NCBI RefSeq assembly: GCF_000720635.1 | Contig: NZ_JOCF01000061.1 | Coordinates: 1-64,000, forward strand | Length of the DNA: 64,000 nt | Direction: 5' to 3' | From: Streptomyces sp. NRRL WC-3742 | GTDB lineage: Bacteria; Actinomycetota; Actinomycetes; Streptomycetales; Streptomycetaceae | Part shown: positions 1-9,287 of the stretch, one piece after another | How positions within the stretch are numbered: position 1 is the stretch's first letter | Layout of the letters: each line of letters opens with the position of its first letter | Program-made: the position numbers and the translations under genes | Notes under the pieces: model-generated | Told to the model about the DNA's origin: nothing | The model's input: the letters and a program-made list of their open reading frames with translations, nothing else | Database searches by the model: none

Positions 1-18
1 GTCGTGGGGTGTCGGGGG

Positions 19-1332
19 TCAGCTCGCGGTCGCGAGGAGGGCGGGGTCGGCGGCGGACTCCTCGGCGGCGGGCTCCTCGGCGGCGGGCCGGTCGAGGGCC
101 GGGCTCAGGGTGGCGCGCAGCCGTACGGAGACCACCGCGACGGCCAGGCAGCCCACGATCAGCACGGCCATCAGCGGCAGCCCCCGGGCCCAGGGCAGGG
201 TGGCGCCGGCCAGGGCCGGGCCCGCCACCGAGCCGGTGGAGACGGCGACGGACAGCAGGGCGTTGACCCGGCCGCGGACCTCGTCGGCGGCGAGGTCGTT
301 GAGCAGGGCGGTCAGCACCGGGAAGACCAGCGCCTCGCCGAGGGAGAGCATGACCACCCCGGCCAGTGCGGCGGTCAGCGCGCCGCCGCCGTGCCCGATC
401 CCGGCCACCGCGACCAGCGCCCAGGCGACGGCCCAGCAGGCGCCGCTGAGGGCCACCACGGTGCTGCGCCGCAGCCGCTGGACCTGCTCGCCGAGCAGCA
501 CCTGGGCGAGCACGGCGACGACGATGTTCAGCGCGAAGGCGCCGGAGAGGCCCTCGGGCCCGATCGCGCCGTGCCCGGTGAGGTAGCCGGGCAGGCCCGA
601 GCGGAACTGGCCGTAGCTGACCAGCGAGCACATCGTCAGGGTGGCCAGCAGCACGCCGAGGTGGCGGGCGCGGAACACCGCGCGGTAGCCGCCGGAGGGC
701 TTGGCCTCCCCGTCACCGCCCTCCTCGGAGCCCGCCCTGGGCAGCAGCAGCCGCAGGGCTCCGGCGGCGACGAGGAAGGTCAGGCCGTCGAGCAGGTACA
801 GGGCGGTGAAGCGCCCGGCGCCGCCGCCGGCCGCGACCAGGCCGCCGACCAGCACGCCGAGGCCCGTCATCGCGTTGAAGACGGCGTAGTCGGCGGAGAA
901 GGCCAGCCCGCGCTCGCGGGCCGAGGCCGCGCCGGCGTACAGGAAGCGCAGCACGGTGCCGACGCCGCTGATGCCGAGGCCGTAGACCACGGCGGCGGCC
1001 AGCGCGCTCACGGCGCCGGTGGCGAAGGCGTACAGGGCGGTGCCCAGGCCCGCGATCACCATCACCAGGAAGACCACGGTGCGCTGGACGAGCCGGTCCA
1101 GCAGCGCACCCCAGGCCAGGCCACCGACCACGGCGGTGGCGGCCTGGACGGCGAGGGTGACGGCCGGGACCCAGGCGGGCAGGCCGCGGACCTGCTGGAG
1201 GTAGATCCACAGGAAGGGCAGGACCAGCCCGCCGCCGAAGGAGTTCACGGCGTTGACGGCGAGCACGGCCCGGGTGCGGGGGGAGAACTCCCGGTAGAGG
1301 GCGAGGGGGTTGGAGATCCCGGCGTTGGACAT
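19..1332 (-). CDS. MFS family efflux transporter
   Basis: Predicted 437-residue major facilitator superfamily permease of the inner membrane, probably the exporter of the product of this operon. The translation is a run of about 12 hydrophobic segments, with a charged loop (GALLDRLVQR) after the second or third helix that resembles the MFS A-motif region, and a long polar central loop near residues 210-225. An upstream in-frame start would add nine residues, but the ATG at 1332 overlaps the TGA of the methyltransferase gene as ATGA, so translation is probably coupled and I chose that start. It is the last gene of the minus-strand operon in the window. Substrate cannot be read from sequence; drug export and self-protection are inferred from context. 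Confidence 0.85.
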   Translation of the reverse strand: MSNAGISNPLALYREFSPRTRAVLAVNAVNSFGGGLVLPFLWIYLQQVRGLPAWVPAVTLAVQAATAVVGGLAWGALLDRLVQRTVVFLVMVIAGLGTALYAFATGAVSALAAAVVYGLGISGVGTVLRFLYAGAASARERGLAFSADYAVFNAMTGLGVLVGGLVAAGGGAGRFTALYLLDGLTFLVAAGALRLLLPRAGSEEGGDGEAKPSGGYRAVFRARHLGVLLATLTMCSLVSYGQFRSGLPGYLTGHGAIGPEGLSGAFALNIVVAVLAQVLLGEQVQRLRRSTVVALSGACWAVAWALVAVAGIGHGGGALTAALAGVVMLSLGEALVFPVLTALLNDLAADEVRGRVNALLSVAVSTGSVAGPALAGATLPWARGLPLMAVLIVGCLAVAVVSVRLRATLSPALDRPAAEEPAAEESAADPALLATAS

Positions 1333-2405
1333 CACACCGCCTCCAGCACGTACAGCCACGAGTGGGGGGTGCCGAACGGGACGATCTTGCGCGGGCGCAG
1401 GTCGGCCGCGGCGAACAGCTCCTCGTACGTCTCCTTGGTGTGCAGCGGGACGCCCATCAGGGCGTGCGCCAGCTCGAAGCCCAGGGAGAAGACCGGCAGC
1501 GTGGTGGAGTGCTCGGCGTCCGGGCGCAGCATGGTGTCGCCGAGGACGAAGGTGCGGGCGGAGGGGAACGCCTCGCGCAGGCGGGTGAAGATCTGCGGGC
1601 GGGTGGTCTCGTCGGCCAGCAGGTCGTGCAGCAGGAAGAAGCTCATCACGGTGTCGACCTCGGCGAGGGCCTCGCGGTGGGCCTCGCGGTGGCAGACGTC
1701 CAGCACGTCGGTGCGGACGGCCTGGACGCGGTCGGTCAGGCCCGCGTCGGCGATGGTGCGCTGGGCGAGGTCGGTGGCCGGGCCGCTGATGTCCAGGCCC
1801 AGGCCCCGGGTGCCCGGGCGCTGGCCGACGACGCGGCTGACGCGGGCGGAGATGCCCGAGCCCAGGTCGGCGATGGTGCCGAAGTCGACCTCGGCGAGGA
1901 CGTCGTCGAGGGTGCCGGCCATGAAGTTGCGGTCGTTCTGGCCGGAGCCGAGGGCGACCATCGCCTCGTCGCGCAGCACGTCGACGCCGAAGGTGCCCTC
2001 GCCGTTGGCCAGCAGGTGGGCGCGGCCGATGATGTCGTGGTAGCCGCCGACGCCCCAGGTGAAGTAGCCGCGCATCCGCGCGATCTCCTCACCGGCCGGG
2101 GTGAGGACGACGGTGTCGCCGCCGTTCAGCAGCCGCACCCAGCCGCAGGTGGCGGCGGCGCGCAGCACCTCGCGGATGACCCGCTCGCGGGCGCCCGGCC
2201 CGGCGGCGCGGACGAAGGCGGGGACGTCCAGGGCGGTGTCGGCGAGCAGCCGGTCGAAGGCGCCGAGGCGGTCGAGGGCGTTGACGATGCCCGCGGCGAC
2301 GAAGCCGTTGAACGCCTGGTCGACGCCGATCGGGGCGGGGGCGGCGCCGTGCCAGTCGGCCGGGATCTCGGCGGCCGTGGTCAGGTGGTCCTGGATGGCG
2401 GTCAT
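1332..2405 (-). CDS. class I SAM-dependent methyltransferase
   Basis: 357-residue methyltransferase. The SAM-binding motif I is visible as IADLGSGIS near residue 180, followed by an acidic motif II region (GLGLDIS), and the C-terminus (GTPHSWLYVLEAV) is of a type common in natural-product methyltransferases. The N-terminal 100 residues form a helical, winged-helix-like part (LTPAGEEIARM), as in dimeric small-molecule methyltransferases. A GAGAGGA ribosome site lies just upstream of the ATG. It sits 33 bp after the degenerate KS-linker gene and overlaps the MFS gene by 4 bp, so it is probably the tailoring methyltransferase of the minus-strand operon. Whether O-, N- or C-methylation is done cannot be told. 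Confidence 0.85.
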   Translation of the reverse strand: MTAIQDHLTTAAEIPADWHGAAPAPIGVDQAFNGFVAAGIVNALDRLGAFDRLLADTALDVPAFVRAAGPGARERVIREVLRAAATCGWVRLLNGGDTVVLTPAGEEIARMRGYFTWGVGGYHDIIGRAHLLANGEGTFGVDVLRDEAMVALGSGQNDRNFMAGTLDDVLAEVDFGTIADLGSGISARVSRVVGQRPGTRGLGLDISGPATDLAQRTIADAGLTDRVQAVRTDVLDVCHREAHREALAEVDTVMSFFLLHDLLADETTRPQIFTRLREAFPSARTFVLGDTMLRPDAEHSTTLPVFSLGFELAHALMGVPLHTKETYEELFAAADLRPRKIVPFGTPHSWLYVLEAV

Positions 2406-2438
2406 GTCTCGTGTCCTCTCGGTGGGTTCAGGCGGGTT

Positions 2439-3653
2439 TCAGGCGGCGACGGGGGTGGGTGCGCCGCACAGGTCGAGCAGTTCGGTGAGCAGCGCCTCGA
2501 CGGCCTCCGGGCCGGCGACCGGCTCGTACGCGGCGAGCGCGAGCGTCCAGGAGCCGTCGGGGGCGGGGTCGAGCACGCAGCGCACCAACGGGGCGTCGCG
2601 CAGCTCGAACGGCGCGGCGGCCACCGCCTCGGCGGTGCGGGACGGGTCCGGCGCGGTGACGGCCGCCGGGGTCGGGGCGGTGCGGGCGAACCAGCGGCCG
2701 CCCTGCTGGGTGAAGGCGGTGCGCAGCTCCGGGTGGCGCTGCTGGAGGGTGCTGAACGCCTCGGCGACGGTGGAGGGTCGGGGCGCCGGGCCCGGGCGTA
2801 CGGCGCTGGCGCGGGTGTTGTGCTCGGCGGAGCTGGAGGAGCGCACCAGGTCGTGGAAGAGCCAGCGCTGCTCGTGCGGGGTGAGCGGGCGCAGGCCCCG
2901 GGCGGCGGAGCTCGTGGGCCCGTCGGCGGAGCGGCGGAACGGGTAGCCGGGCAGGCGCACCCGGCGGCCGGGGCGGCCGAGGGTGGTGTCGACGTCCAGT
3001 CCGCTGCGCCACAGGTGGGCGAGCAGGTGGGCGCCGTCGCCGAGGGGCAGCCGTTCGGTGGCTCCGGTGACGGGGTCGGTGAGTTCGACGGTCAGGGGGG
3101 TGCGGTCCGGGGCTTCGACGGCCGGGGGCTGGGCGCGCAGGGCGTCGGCGAGGGCGGTGCGGCCGAGCAGGGCGTCGGCGGCGAGCGCTCCCGTACCGGT
3201 GCCGTGGATCTCGCGGGGCACCACGCCCCGGGCGATCAGCCAGGCGGCCAGGCCGTACTGGAGGGCGACGGCCCGTCCGGCGGGGCCCGCGCCGAGGCTG
3301 TCGGCGAGGGCCAACGCCTCGGTGACCTGCGGGAGTTCTGGCGCTGCGGCCTCGGCCAGTGCCCCGAGGTGCAGCTCGACGGCCGGTGCCGTCCCGGGCG
3401 TGGCCGACGGGGTCTCGGCCGGGGTCTCGGCGCGCAGGGCGGCGGCGAGTTCGGCGGTGGTGCGCCCGACGGCGGCGTGCCGGGCGGCGAAGCGCTCCCG
3501 GCCCAGGTGCAGGGTGGCGGCCACGTCGTCCGGGTCGAGGGCGCCTTCGCGCTCCAGGTGGTCGGCGAGGCGGTGGCGGGCCTCGGCGAGGGCGCGGCCG
3601 TCGCGGGCGGAGAGGGCGAGCACGCGGGGTGCGTCGGTCATGGGGGTGGTCAT
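2439..3653 (-). CDS. degenerate post-KS linker / mini-AT / half condensation-domain protein
   Basis: 404-residue protein that reads like a fragment of a hybrid PKS-NRPS with dead domains. Residues 10-60 match the post-KS linker (VLALSARD, then DVAATLHLGRERFAAR). Residues 125-170 align with the AT nucleophile region, but GHSxG has become GTGTG (151-155), so the serine is gone. Residues 234-241 (LPGYPFRR) are the post-AT linker motif. Residues 255-395 align with the N-terminal half of a condensation domain, with the HHxxxDG motif replaced by YEPVAGP (376-382), and the C-terminal half is absent. The gene starts 8 bp after the KS-terminated synthase, as if the natural continuation of that KS were split off. 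A second ATG lies four codons in. Function is unknown; structural completion of the KS in trans is my inference. Confidence 0.75.
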   Translation of the reverse strand: MTTPMTDAPRVLALSARDGRALAEARHRLADHLEREGALDPDDVAATLHLGRERFAARHAAVGRTTAELAAALRAETPAETPSATPGTAPAVELHLGALAEAAAPELPQVTEALALADSLGAGPAGRAVALQYGLAAWLIARGVVPREIHGTGTGALAADALLGRTALADALRAQPPAVEAPDRTPLTVELTDPVTGATERLPLGDGAHLLAHLWRSGLDVDTTLGRPGRRVRLPGYPFRRSADGPTSSAARGLRPLTPHEQRWLFHDLVRSSSSAEHNTRASAVRPGPAPRPSTVAEAFSTLQQRHPELRTAFTQQGGRWFARTAPTPAAVTAPDPSRTAEAVAAAPFELRDAPLVRCVLDPAPDGSWTLALAAYEPVAGPEAVEALLTELLDLCGAPTPVAA

Positions 3654-3660
3654 GGGGGTG

Positions 3661-6600
3661 TCACACCCTTTCCGGTGCGGGCTGGTGGCGGCTGACCACC
3701 ACGTGGGCGTTGGTGCCGCCGACGCCGAAGGAGCTGACCCCGGCGGTGCGCGGCAGGCCCTCGGGCCAGGGGCGGCCCTCGGTGAGCAGGGAGAAGCGGT
3801 CGCCGTGCCGGGTGAGCTCCTCGATCGGCTCGGTGACGCCCGGGGTCGCGGGCAGGTAGCCGTGGTGGACGGCGAGGACGGCCTTGATCAGGCCGGCGAT
3901 CCCGGCGGCGGTGTTGCAGTGCCCGATGGACGCCTTGACGGAGCCGATCGCGACCTGCGGCCCGGTGGTGCCGAGGGCCTCGCCGAGGGCGGTGGCCTCG
4001 ATGGCGTCGCCCAGGCGGGTGCCGGTGCCGTGCGCCTCCAGGTACCCGAGGTCGGTTCCGGTGAGCCCGGCGGCGGCGAGGGCCTCGCGGATCACCCGGG
4101 CCTGGCCCTCCACCCCGGGGGCGGAGTAACCGACCCTGGCCACACCGTCGTTGTTGACGGCGCTGCCGGGGATCACCGCGTACACCGGGTCCCCGTCGCG
4201 CTCGGCGTCGGCGAGGCGGCGCAGCAGGACGGCGCCGGCGCCGAAGCCGCCGACGGTGCCGGTGGCCCGGCGGTCGAAGGGCCGGCAGTGGCCGTCCTCG
4301 GCGTACAGGAAGCCGGGGCGGTAGCGGTAGGTGCCGTCCGACTCGGCGAGGGAGACGGCCCCGGCCAGGGCGTAGTCGCTCTCGCCGCGCAGCAGGGAGC
4401 GGGCGGCGAGGTGGACGGCGTACAGGCCCGTGGAGCAGGCGGTGTCCAGCAGGAGGGCCTCGCCCCACAGGTCGTGCAGGTAGGCGAAGCGGGAGGCGAC
4501 GAACGTCGGGTCGGAGTTGACCACGTCGTCGACGCGGGCCTCGCCGTCGTTCTGGACGAAGCGCGGGCAGCCGACGTACAGGCTGGTGCCGTGGGCGATG
4601 TCGCTCAGCCGCAGCGAGGCGTCCTCGACGGCGGACCAGAGCACCTCGTGCAGGACGCCCTGCTGGGGGTCGCCGTGGGCGACGTCCTCGGGGGCGAAGC
4701 CGAGCAGGTCGGCGTCGAAGCCGAGGCCGTCCGCCATCAGGCCCAGCCGGGCCACCGTGCGGGTGCCGTCGGGGAGTTCGGTGACGACGGGGCCCTCGCC
4801 CTGGGTGAAGCAGTCGCGGCCGGCGCGCAGGTTCTCCCAGTAGGCGGCGAGGTCGGGGGCTCCGGCGAACCGGGCGCCCATGCCGATGACGGCGATGGCG
4901 TCCTCGTCCGTCGCCCTGCGGCGTGCCCGGGTGGGGGCCGACTGCGTGGTGGTCTCGCCGCCGAGGAGGCGGGCCTGGGCGCGGGGGGTGGTGTGGCGCA
5001 GCAGGTCGGCGACGCCGGGCTTGACGCCGGTGGCGCGGTGGAGGCCGTCGCGGAGCTTGACCAGGATCAGCGAGTGGCCGCCGACGTCGAAGAAGTTGCT
5101 GTCGGGGCCGAACGGGCGGCCGTCCAGCAGCTCCTGCCAGACGCGGGTGACGGCGGCGAGGGCGTCGCCGTCCTGCGCCGCCTCCTGGTTCGCGCGGGCG
5201 ACGGGGGCAGGTGCGGCGGCCGGGGCGGTGGTGCCCGGGGCGGTGGTGCCCGGGACGGGCAGCCTGCGGCGGTCGATCTTGCCGTTCGGGGTGAGCGGCA
5301 GCTCGTCCAGCAGCAGCAGGTGGGAGGGGACGGCGAAGCGGGGCAGCACGGAGGCGAGGCGTCCGAGCAACTCCTCGACGGTGGCGGGGCGTTCGAGCAC
5401 CGCGTAGCCGACGATCTCCTTCTCGCCGCGCCCGTTGATCCGGGCCGTGACGAACCCGGCGCGCACCTCGGGCTGGGCGCGCAGCGCGGCCTCGACCTCG
5501 CCCAGCTCGACCCGCTGGCTGCGGATCTTCACCTGGTTGTCGGCGCGGCCGATGAACTCCAGCTGGCCGTCGGCCGCCCAGCGCACCCGGTCGCCGGTGC
5601 GGTACAGGCGGCCGCCCGGCTCGCCGCCGAACGGGTCCGGGACGAAGCGCTCGGCGGTGCGCAGCGGGTCGCCCAGGTAGCCGCGGGCCACCCCGGCGCC
5701 GCCGAGCAGCAGCTCGCCCGGCACGTACGGCGGGGCGGGGGTGAGGGTGCCCTCCAGCACCACGTGCAGCCGGGTGTGCGGCACCGGGCCGCCGATGGGC
5801 AGGGTGCGGGCGCCCTCGGGGACCTCCTCGATCGGGTACCAGGAGGAGGTGAAGGAGTTCTCGGTGGGCCCGTAGCTGTGCAGCAGGGTGCCGGGGCGGC
5901 ACCAGCGCAGCGCCTTGCGGATGTGGGGGACGGAGATCAGCTCGCCGCCGAAGTACACCCGGCGCAGGGACTGCAGCAGGTCCGGCGCGTCCTCGATGAC
6001 GCGGTTGAGCAGCGGGGTGGTGACCAGCAGCGTGGTGACGGAGAACTCCCGTACGGCCGCGCGCAGTTCGGTCGGGGCGAGGACGAGTTCCTTGTCCAGG
6101 ACGACGAGCCGGGCGCCGTGGGTGAGCGCGCCCCAGATCTCGTAGGTGGCGCCGTCGAAGTTGAGCGGCGACAGGTGCGAGACGGTGTCGTCCGGGCCCA
6201 TCGGCACGAACTCGGGCCGGTGCATCATCCGCAGCACACCGCCGTGGTGCAGCAGCACGCCCTTGGGCTTGCCGGTGGAGCCGGAGGTGTACAGGACGTT
6301 GAACAGGGTGTCCGGTCCGGCCGAGGTGACGGGCGGCGCGGCGGGCAGGCAGCGGGCGGCGCGGACGGCCTCCGGCAGGGCGTGCACGGGGCGTCCGGCG
6401 GCGCGCACCCGCTCCTGCTCGCCGTCCTCGGTGAGCACCAGCGCCGGGCGGGCGTCGTCGAGGACGAGGGCGAGCTGGGCGTCCGGGTAGGCCGGGTCCA
6501 GCGGCAGGTAGGCGGCGCCGGCCATGGCGACGGCGAGCATCGCGGTGACGGTGGGGATGCCGGGGCGCAGCAGCAGGGCGACGAGGTCGTCGGTGCGCAC

Positions 6601-8025
6601 GCCCTGGACACGCAGCCAGTGCGCCAACCGGGCGGCGTTCTCGGTGAGTTGGCGGTAGGTGAGCTGTTCGCCGTTGTGCAGGACGGCGATCGCCTCGGGG
6701 GCGCGCTCGGCCTGCGCGAGGACGAGGGCGGGGACGGTGGTTCCGGCCTTCTCGAGGGCCCGGGTCTCCGCCGGCGCCGGGGCCAGGCCCGCGAGCAGGT
6801 CGAGGCAGGGCGCGTCGGCGCGGCAGGCGGCGGCGAGCAGCGCGTCCAGCTGGTCGAGCATCAGGGCGGCGGTGGCCGGGGTGTACAGCCCGCAGTCGTG
6901 GTCGATGCGCAGCAGCAGCTCCTCGCCCGCGCCCTCGTCCAGCTCGACGGCGGCGAGGCCGAGGTCGTACTTGGCGGAGCCGCCCTCCAGGTCGAACTGA
7001 CGGACCGTCACACCGGCGACGCGCCACTCGCGGCGGCCCGCCGGGTGGTGCAGGAAGACGGTGGCGTAGCCGGGCCCGCCGGCGGGGGCGCCGTGGTCCG
7101 CCAGGGCTTCCATCGAGCCGAGCACCTGCTCGCGCAGCAGCGCCGCCTGGGCGTCGAAACCGCGCTCGGGCCGGTAGTCGCTGCGCACGGGAAGGACGCG
7201 GGTGAACAGGCCCACGGCGTGCTCGGCGCCGTGCTCGTCGCGCCCGGCGAAGGGCATGCCGAGGACGCCCTCGGACTCGCCGGACCAGGCGTGCAGCAGC
7301 AGGCTCCACGCGGTGAGCAGCACCGTCGCGCTGGAGGTGCCGGTGCGTACGGCGAGTTCGCGTACGGCGGCGAGGCGCTCGGCGGGCAGCCTGCGCTCGA
7401 TCCAGCCGGGCGCGCCGGCCGTGCCGCCGTCCGGGCGGACGAGGTCGGGCAGCGGCGCGAGGACGACCGGGTCGTCGCCGATCAGGGCGTCCCAGTGCGG
7501 GCAGGGCCCGTCGGCGGGGGCGGTCGGGGCGGCGAGGGCCGGCTCGGGCGGCAGGGCGGTGCCGGCCAGGTGGGCGCGGTAGGAGGCGAGCAGGTCCTCG
7601 GTGAGGACGCCGATCGAGTCGCCGTCCGCGACGATGTGGTGGACCGTCAGCACCAGCAGGGCGCCGTCCGGGTGGGCGAGCAGGTCGGCGCGCAGCAGCG
7701 GGGCGGTGCCCGGGTCGAGCGGACGGGCGGCCGAGGCGGCGCCCTCCCGTAGCGCCGCCTCGCGCTCGTACGGACCGGGGCGGGCGATGACGCCCAGCGG
7801 CACGGCGGCGCCCGGCTCGGGCACCTGGCACAGCTCGCCGCCGAGGGCCTCGAAGCGGGTGGCCAGGGCGGGGTGGCGGCGCAGCAGGTCGGTCAGCGCG
7901 CCGCGCAGGGCGGCGGCGTCGACCGGGCCGTCGAACTCCAGGGCCAGGGGGATGTTGTACCGGCCGGAGTCCGGCTCGACCTGATCGGCGAGCCAGATCT
8001 CCAGCTGGGCGACGGAGGCGGTCAT
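3661..8025 (-). CDS. hybrid NRPS-PKS, C-A-PCP-KS
   Basis: 1454-residue megasynthase. The order is a condensation domain with intact HHIVADG, then an adenylation domain (YTSGSTGKPKG, YGPTENS, YRTGD, NGKIDR), a PCP (FFDVGGHSL) and a ketosynthase. The KS keeps its catalytic Cys (DTACSTGL) and both His motifs (EAHGTGT, GSVKASIGH) and resembles KSs that accept aminoacyl chains. The protein stops right after the KS core (VSSFGVGGTNAHVVV); the linker that normally packs against the KS begins the next gene. My manual reading of the A-domain specificity residues is D-G-Y-V-Y-G-S-F-T, which I cannot assign to an amino acid. The ATG overlaps the TGA of the free PCP gene as ATGA. No AT, KR or TE is present, so extension and release must come from elsewhere or not occur. 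Confidence 0.9.
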   Translation of the reverse strand: MTASVAQLEIWLADQVEPDSGRYNIPLALEFDGPVDAAALRGALTDLLRRHPALATRFEALGGELCQVPEPGAAVPLGVIARPGPYEREAALREGAASAARPLDPGTAPLLRADLLAHPDGALLVLTVHHIVADGDSIGVLTEDLLASYRAHLAGTALPPEPALAAPTAPADGPCPHWDALIGDDPVVLAPLPDLVRPDGGTAGAPGWIERRLPAERLAAVRELAVRTGTSSATVLLTAWSLLLHAWSGESEGVLGMPFAGRDEHGAEHAVGLFTRVLPVRSDYRPERGFDAQAALLREQVLGSMEALADHGAPAGGPGYATVFLHHPAGRREWRVAGVTVRQFDLEGGSAKYDLGLAAVELDEGAGEELLLRIDHDCGLYTPATAALMLDQLDALLAAACRADAPCLDLLAGLAPAPAETRALEKAGTTVPALVLAQAERAPEAIAVLHNGEQLTYRQLTENAARLAHWLRVQGVRTDDLVALLLRPGIPTVTAMLAVAMAGAAYLPLDPAYPDAQLALVLDDARPALVLTEDGEQERVRAAGRPVHALPEAVRAARCLPAAPPVTSAGPDTLFNVLYTSGSTGKPKGVLLHHGGVLRMMHRPEFVPMGPDDTVSHLSPLNFDGATYEIWGALTHGARLVVLDKELVLAPTELRAAVREFSVTTLLVTTPLLNRVIEDAPDLLQSLRRVYFGGELISVPHIRKALRWCRPGTLLHSYGPTENSFTSSWYPIEEVPEGARTLPIGGPVPHTRLHVVLEGTLTPAPPYVPGELLLGGAGVARGYLGDPLRTAERFVPDPFGGEPGGRLYRTGDRVRWAADGQLEFIGRADNQVKIRSQRVELGEVEAALRAQPEVRAGFVTARINGRGEKEIVGYAVLERPATVEELLGRLASVLPRFAVPSHLLLLDELPLTPNGKIDRRRLPVPGTTAPGTTAPAAAPAPVARANQEAAQDGDALAAVTRVWQELLDGRPFGPDSNFFDVGGHSLILVKLRDGLHRATGVKPGVADLLRHTTPRAQARLLGGETTTQSAPTRARRRATDEDAIAVIGMGARFAGAPDLAAYWENLRAGRDCFTQGEGPVVTELPDGTRTVARLGLMADGLGFDADLLGFAPEDVAHGDPQQGVLHEVLWSAVEDASLRLSDIAHGTSLYVGCPRFVQNDGEARVDDVVNSDPTFVASRFAYLHDLWGEALLLDTACSTGLYAVHLAARSLLRGESDYALAGAVSLAESDGTYRYRPGFLYAEDGHCRPFDRRATGTVGGFGAGAVLLRRLADAERDGDPVYAVIPGSAVNNDGVARVGYSAPGVEGQARVIREALAAAGLTGTDLGYLEAHGTGTRLGDAIEATALGEALGTTGPQVAIGSVKASIGHCNTAAGIAGLIKAVLAVHHGYLPATPGVTEPIEELTRHGDRFSLLTEGRPWPEGLPRTAGVSSFGVGGTNAHVVVSRHQPAPERV

Positions 8026-8321
8026 GCCCGGGCCGTCTCGATGGTCGGGGCGGTCCCGGTCGCCGGGGCGGTCTCGGTGGTCTGCGGCGCCTCGGTCCCG
8101 GCGATCGCCTTGGCCTGGCCGCGGACGGTCGGGTGGGCGAAGAGCAGCTTGATCGGGACGGGCCGGCCCAGCTCGGTGCGCAGGATCTTGCTGATCCGCA
8201 GCGCGGCGCCGGAGTGGCCGCCGACGCGGTTGAAGTTCTCGTCGTCGCCGAAGTCCCGGTGGCCGAGGACGGTGGCCCAGGCGTCGCGGACGGCGCCGAG
8301 CGGGGCGGTGGTCGGGGTCAT
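8022..8321 (-). CDS. free peptidyl carrier protein
   Basis: 99-residue stand-alone carrier protein. The phosphopantetheine site is visible as RVGGHSGAALR, with the Ser in the GGHS context typical of PCPs rather than ACPs, followed by the helix II/III region (FAHPTVRGQAKAIAG). The C-terminal 20 residues are a Thr/Ala/Pro-rich tail. A GGAAGGAA ribosome site precedes the ATG. It overlaps the downstream C-A-PCP-KS gene by 4 bp and lies 56 bp after the second TDO-like gene. This context suggests that it presents an aminoacyl substrate to the TDO-like enzymes, or hands one to the condensation domain; that role is inferred. Confidence 0.88.
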   Translation of the reverse strand: MTPTTAPLGAVRDAWATVLGHRDFGDDENFNRVGGHSGAALRISKILRTELGRPVPIKLLFAHPTVRGQAKAIAGTEAPQTTETAPATGTAPTIETARA

Positions 8322-8377
8322 GAGCGGGTGGGTTCCTTCCGCACGGGTCAGGTCGAGGGGGAGCGGTCGCCAGGGGT

Positions 8378-9229
8378 TCACCAGGAGGTCCCTCCCACCG
8401 GCACGGCCCTGCGGTACGTGGCGTCGACGGAGTCCCACAGCGAGGGGAAGAGCGTGCGCTCGGCCATGGCGCGCAGGGCGGTGATGGACTGGCCGCGCAG
8501 GCTGGTCGGCATGCCGGGGCACTCGGCCTCGTCGATGCCGTGGCGGGACTCGGGGTGGCCGCCGAGCTGGCTCCACACCATCCGCAGATGGCGCTGCTTC
8601 CAGTAGACGACGGCGCCGTCCAGGCGGAGCATCGCCTTGCGGACCAGGGCGAGTTCGGCCGCCGGGCGCTCCTTCTCGGAGGGGGTGTCGAGACGGCCCT
8701 GGGACTCGACGAGGTCCTCGGCGGTGAGGCCGAGCCGGTGCAGGGCGTCCATGAACTCCTGCCACAGCGGCACGGCGGCGCGGCGCAGGTTGCGGGCGCC
8801 GGGGGAGTCCAGGCCCGTGGTGTTCTCCGGGAAGGTCGCCCGCATCATCAGCAGGCTGCGCTGCGGGAGGTGCTCGACCAGCACGGTGAGCACGGTCAGC
8901 GGGATGTCGCCGACGTCGGCGGCCCGCTCCAGCACCTGGGCGGCCATCAGGTGGTCGCCGGCGCGCAGCAGGTCGATGGCGCGGCGCATCTCGAAGTGCA
9001 TCTCGCACCAGGCGTACTCGGTGATCAGGTGCACGGTCTGGAAGAGCCGCTGGTCCGGGTGGACGAGCTGGTCCTCGGGCAGCAGGGCGGACAGGGCGGT
9101 GGTGAGGCGGGTGTCCTCCTCGTAGTTGCTGCCGCGGTCGTACTCGTAGACGAGCAGCCGCTCGTCCTCCTCCGGGTTCATGGACTGCCGGGCGGCTCCG
9201 GGCCGTCCCGTCGCTGATCGCTTGCTCAT
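8378..9229 (-). CDS. tryptophan 2,3-dioxygenase superfamily protein lacking the GTGG loop
   Basis: 283-residue protein, all-helical in appearance, that I place in the heme-dependent TDO superfamily. LFQTVHLITEYAW (about residues 62-74) aligns with the TDO segment LFxxVHQxxELW, so the distal His is kept at 67. WKQRHLRMV (about 210-218) aligns with the helix bearing the proximal heme-ligand His, here at 214. The substrate-clamping GTGGS/TSG loop that should follow is absent; the corresponding stretch is HPESRHGIDEAE. The C-terminal LFPSLW matches the family end. It begins 58 bp after the other TDO-like gene. Classical Trp ring opening is doubtful; TDO-fold enzymes such as PrnB and MarE do other oxidations of Trp derivatives. 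The ATG at 9229 is preceded by GGAG; a start at 9181 is less likely. Confidence 0.72.
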   Translation of the reverse strand: MSKRSATGRPGAARQSMNPEEDERLLVYEYDRGSNYEEDTRLTTALSALLPEDQLVHPDQRLFQTVHLITEYAWCEMHFEMRRAIDLLRAGDHLMAAQVLERAADVGDIPLTVLTVLVEHLPQRSLLMMRATFPENTTGLDSPGARNLRRAAVPLWQEFMDALHRLGLTAEDLVESQGRLDTPSEKERPAAELALVRKAMLRLDGAVVYWKQRHLRMVWSQLGGHPESRHGIDEAECPGMPTSLRGQSITALRAMAERTLFPSLWDSVDATYRRAVPVGGTSW

Positions 9230-9287
9230 CGGTTCGGGGTCTCCGTCGTGGTGGGTTGGGCCTGCCGCGCGCTCGGGCGGCGCGCGT

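Noticed and set aside
4..2043. 679-codon plus-strand frame opposite the MFS and methyltransferase genes
   Set aside because: Gly/Arg/Gln/His-rich nonsense with no domain; the minus strand has coherent membrane and SAM-binding motifs.
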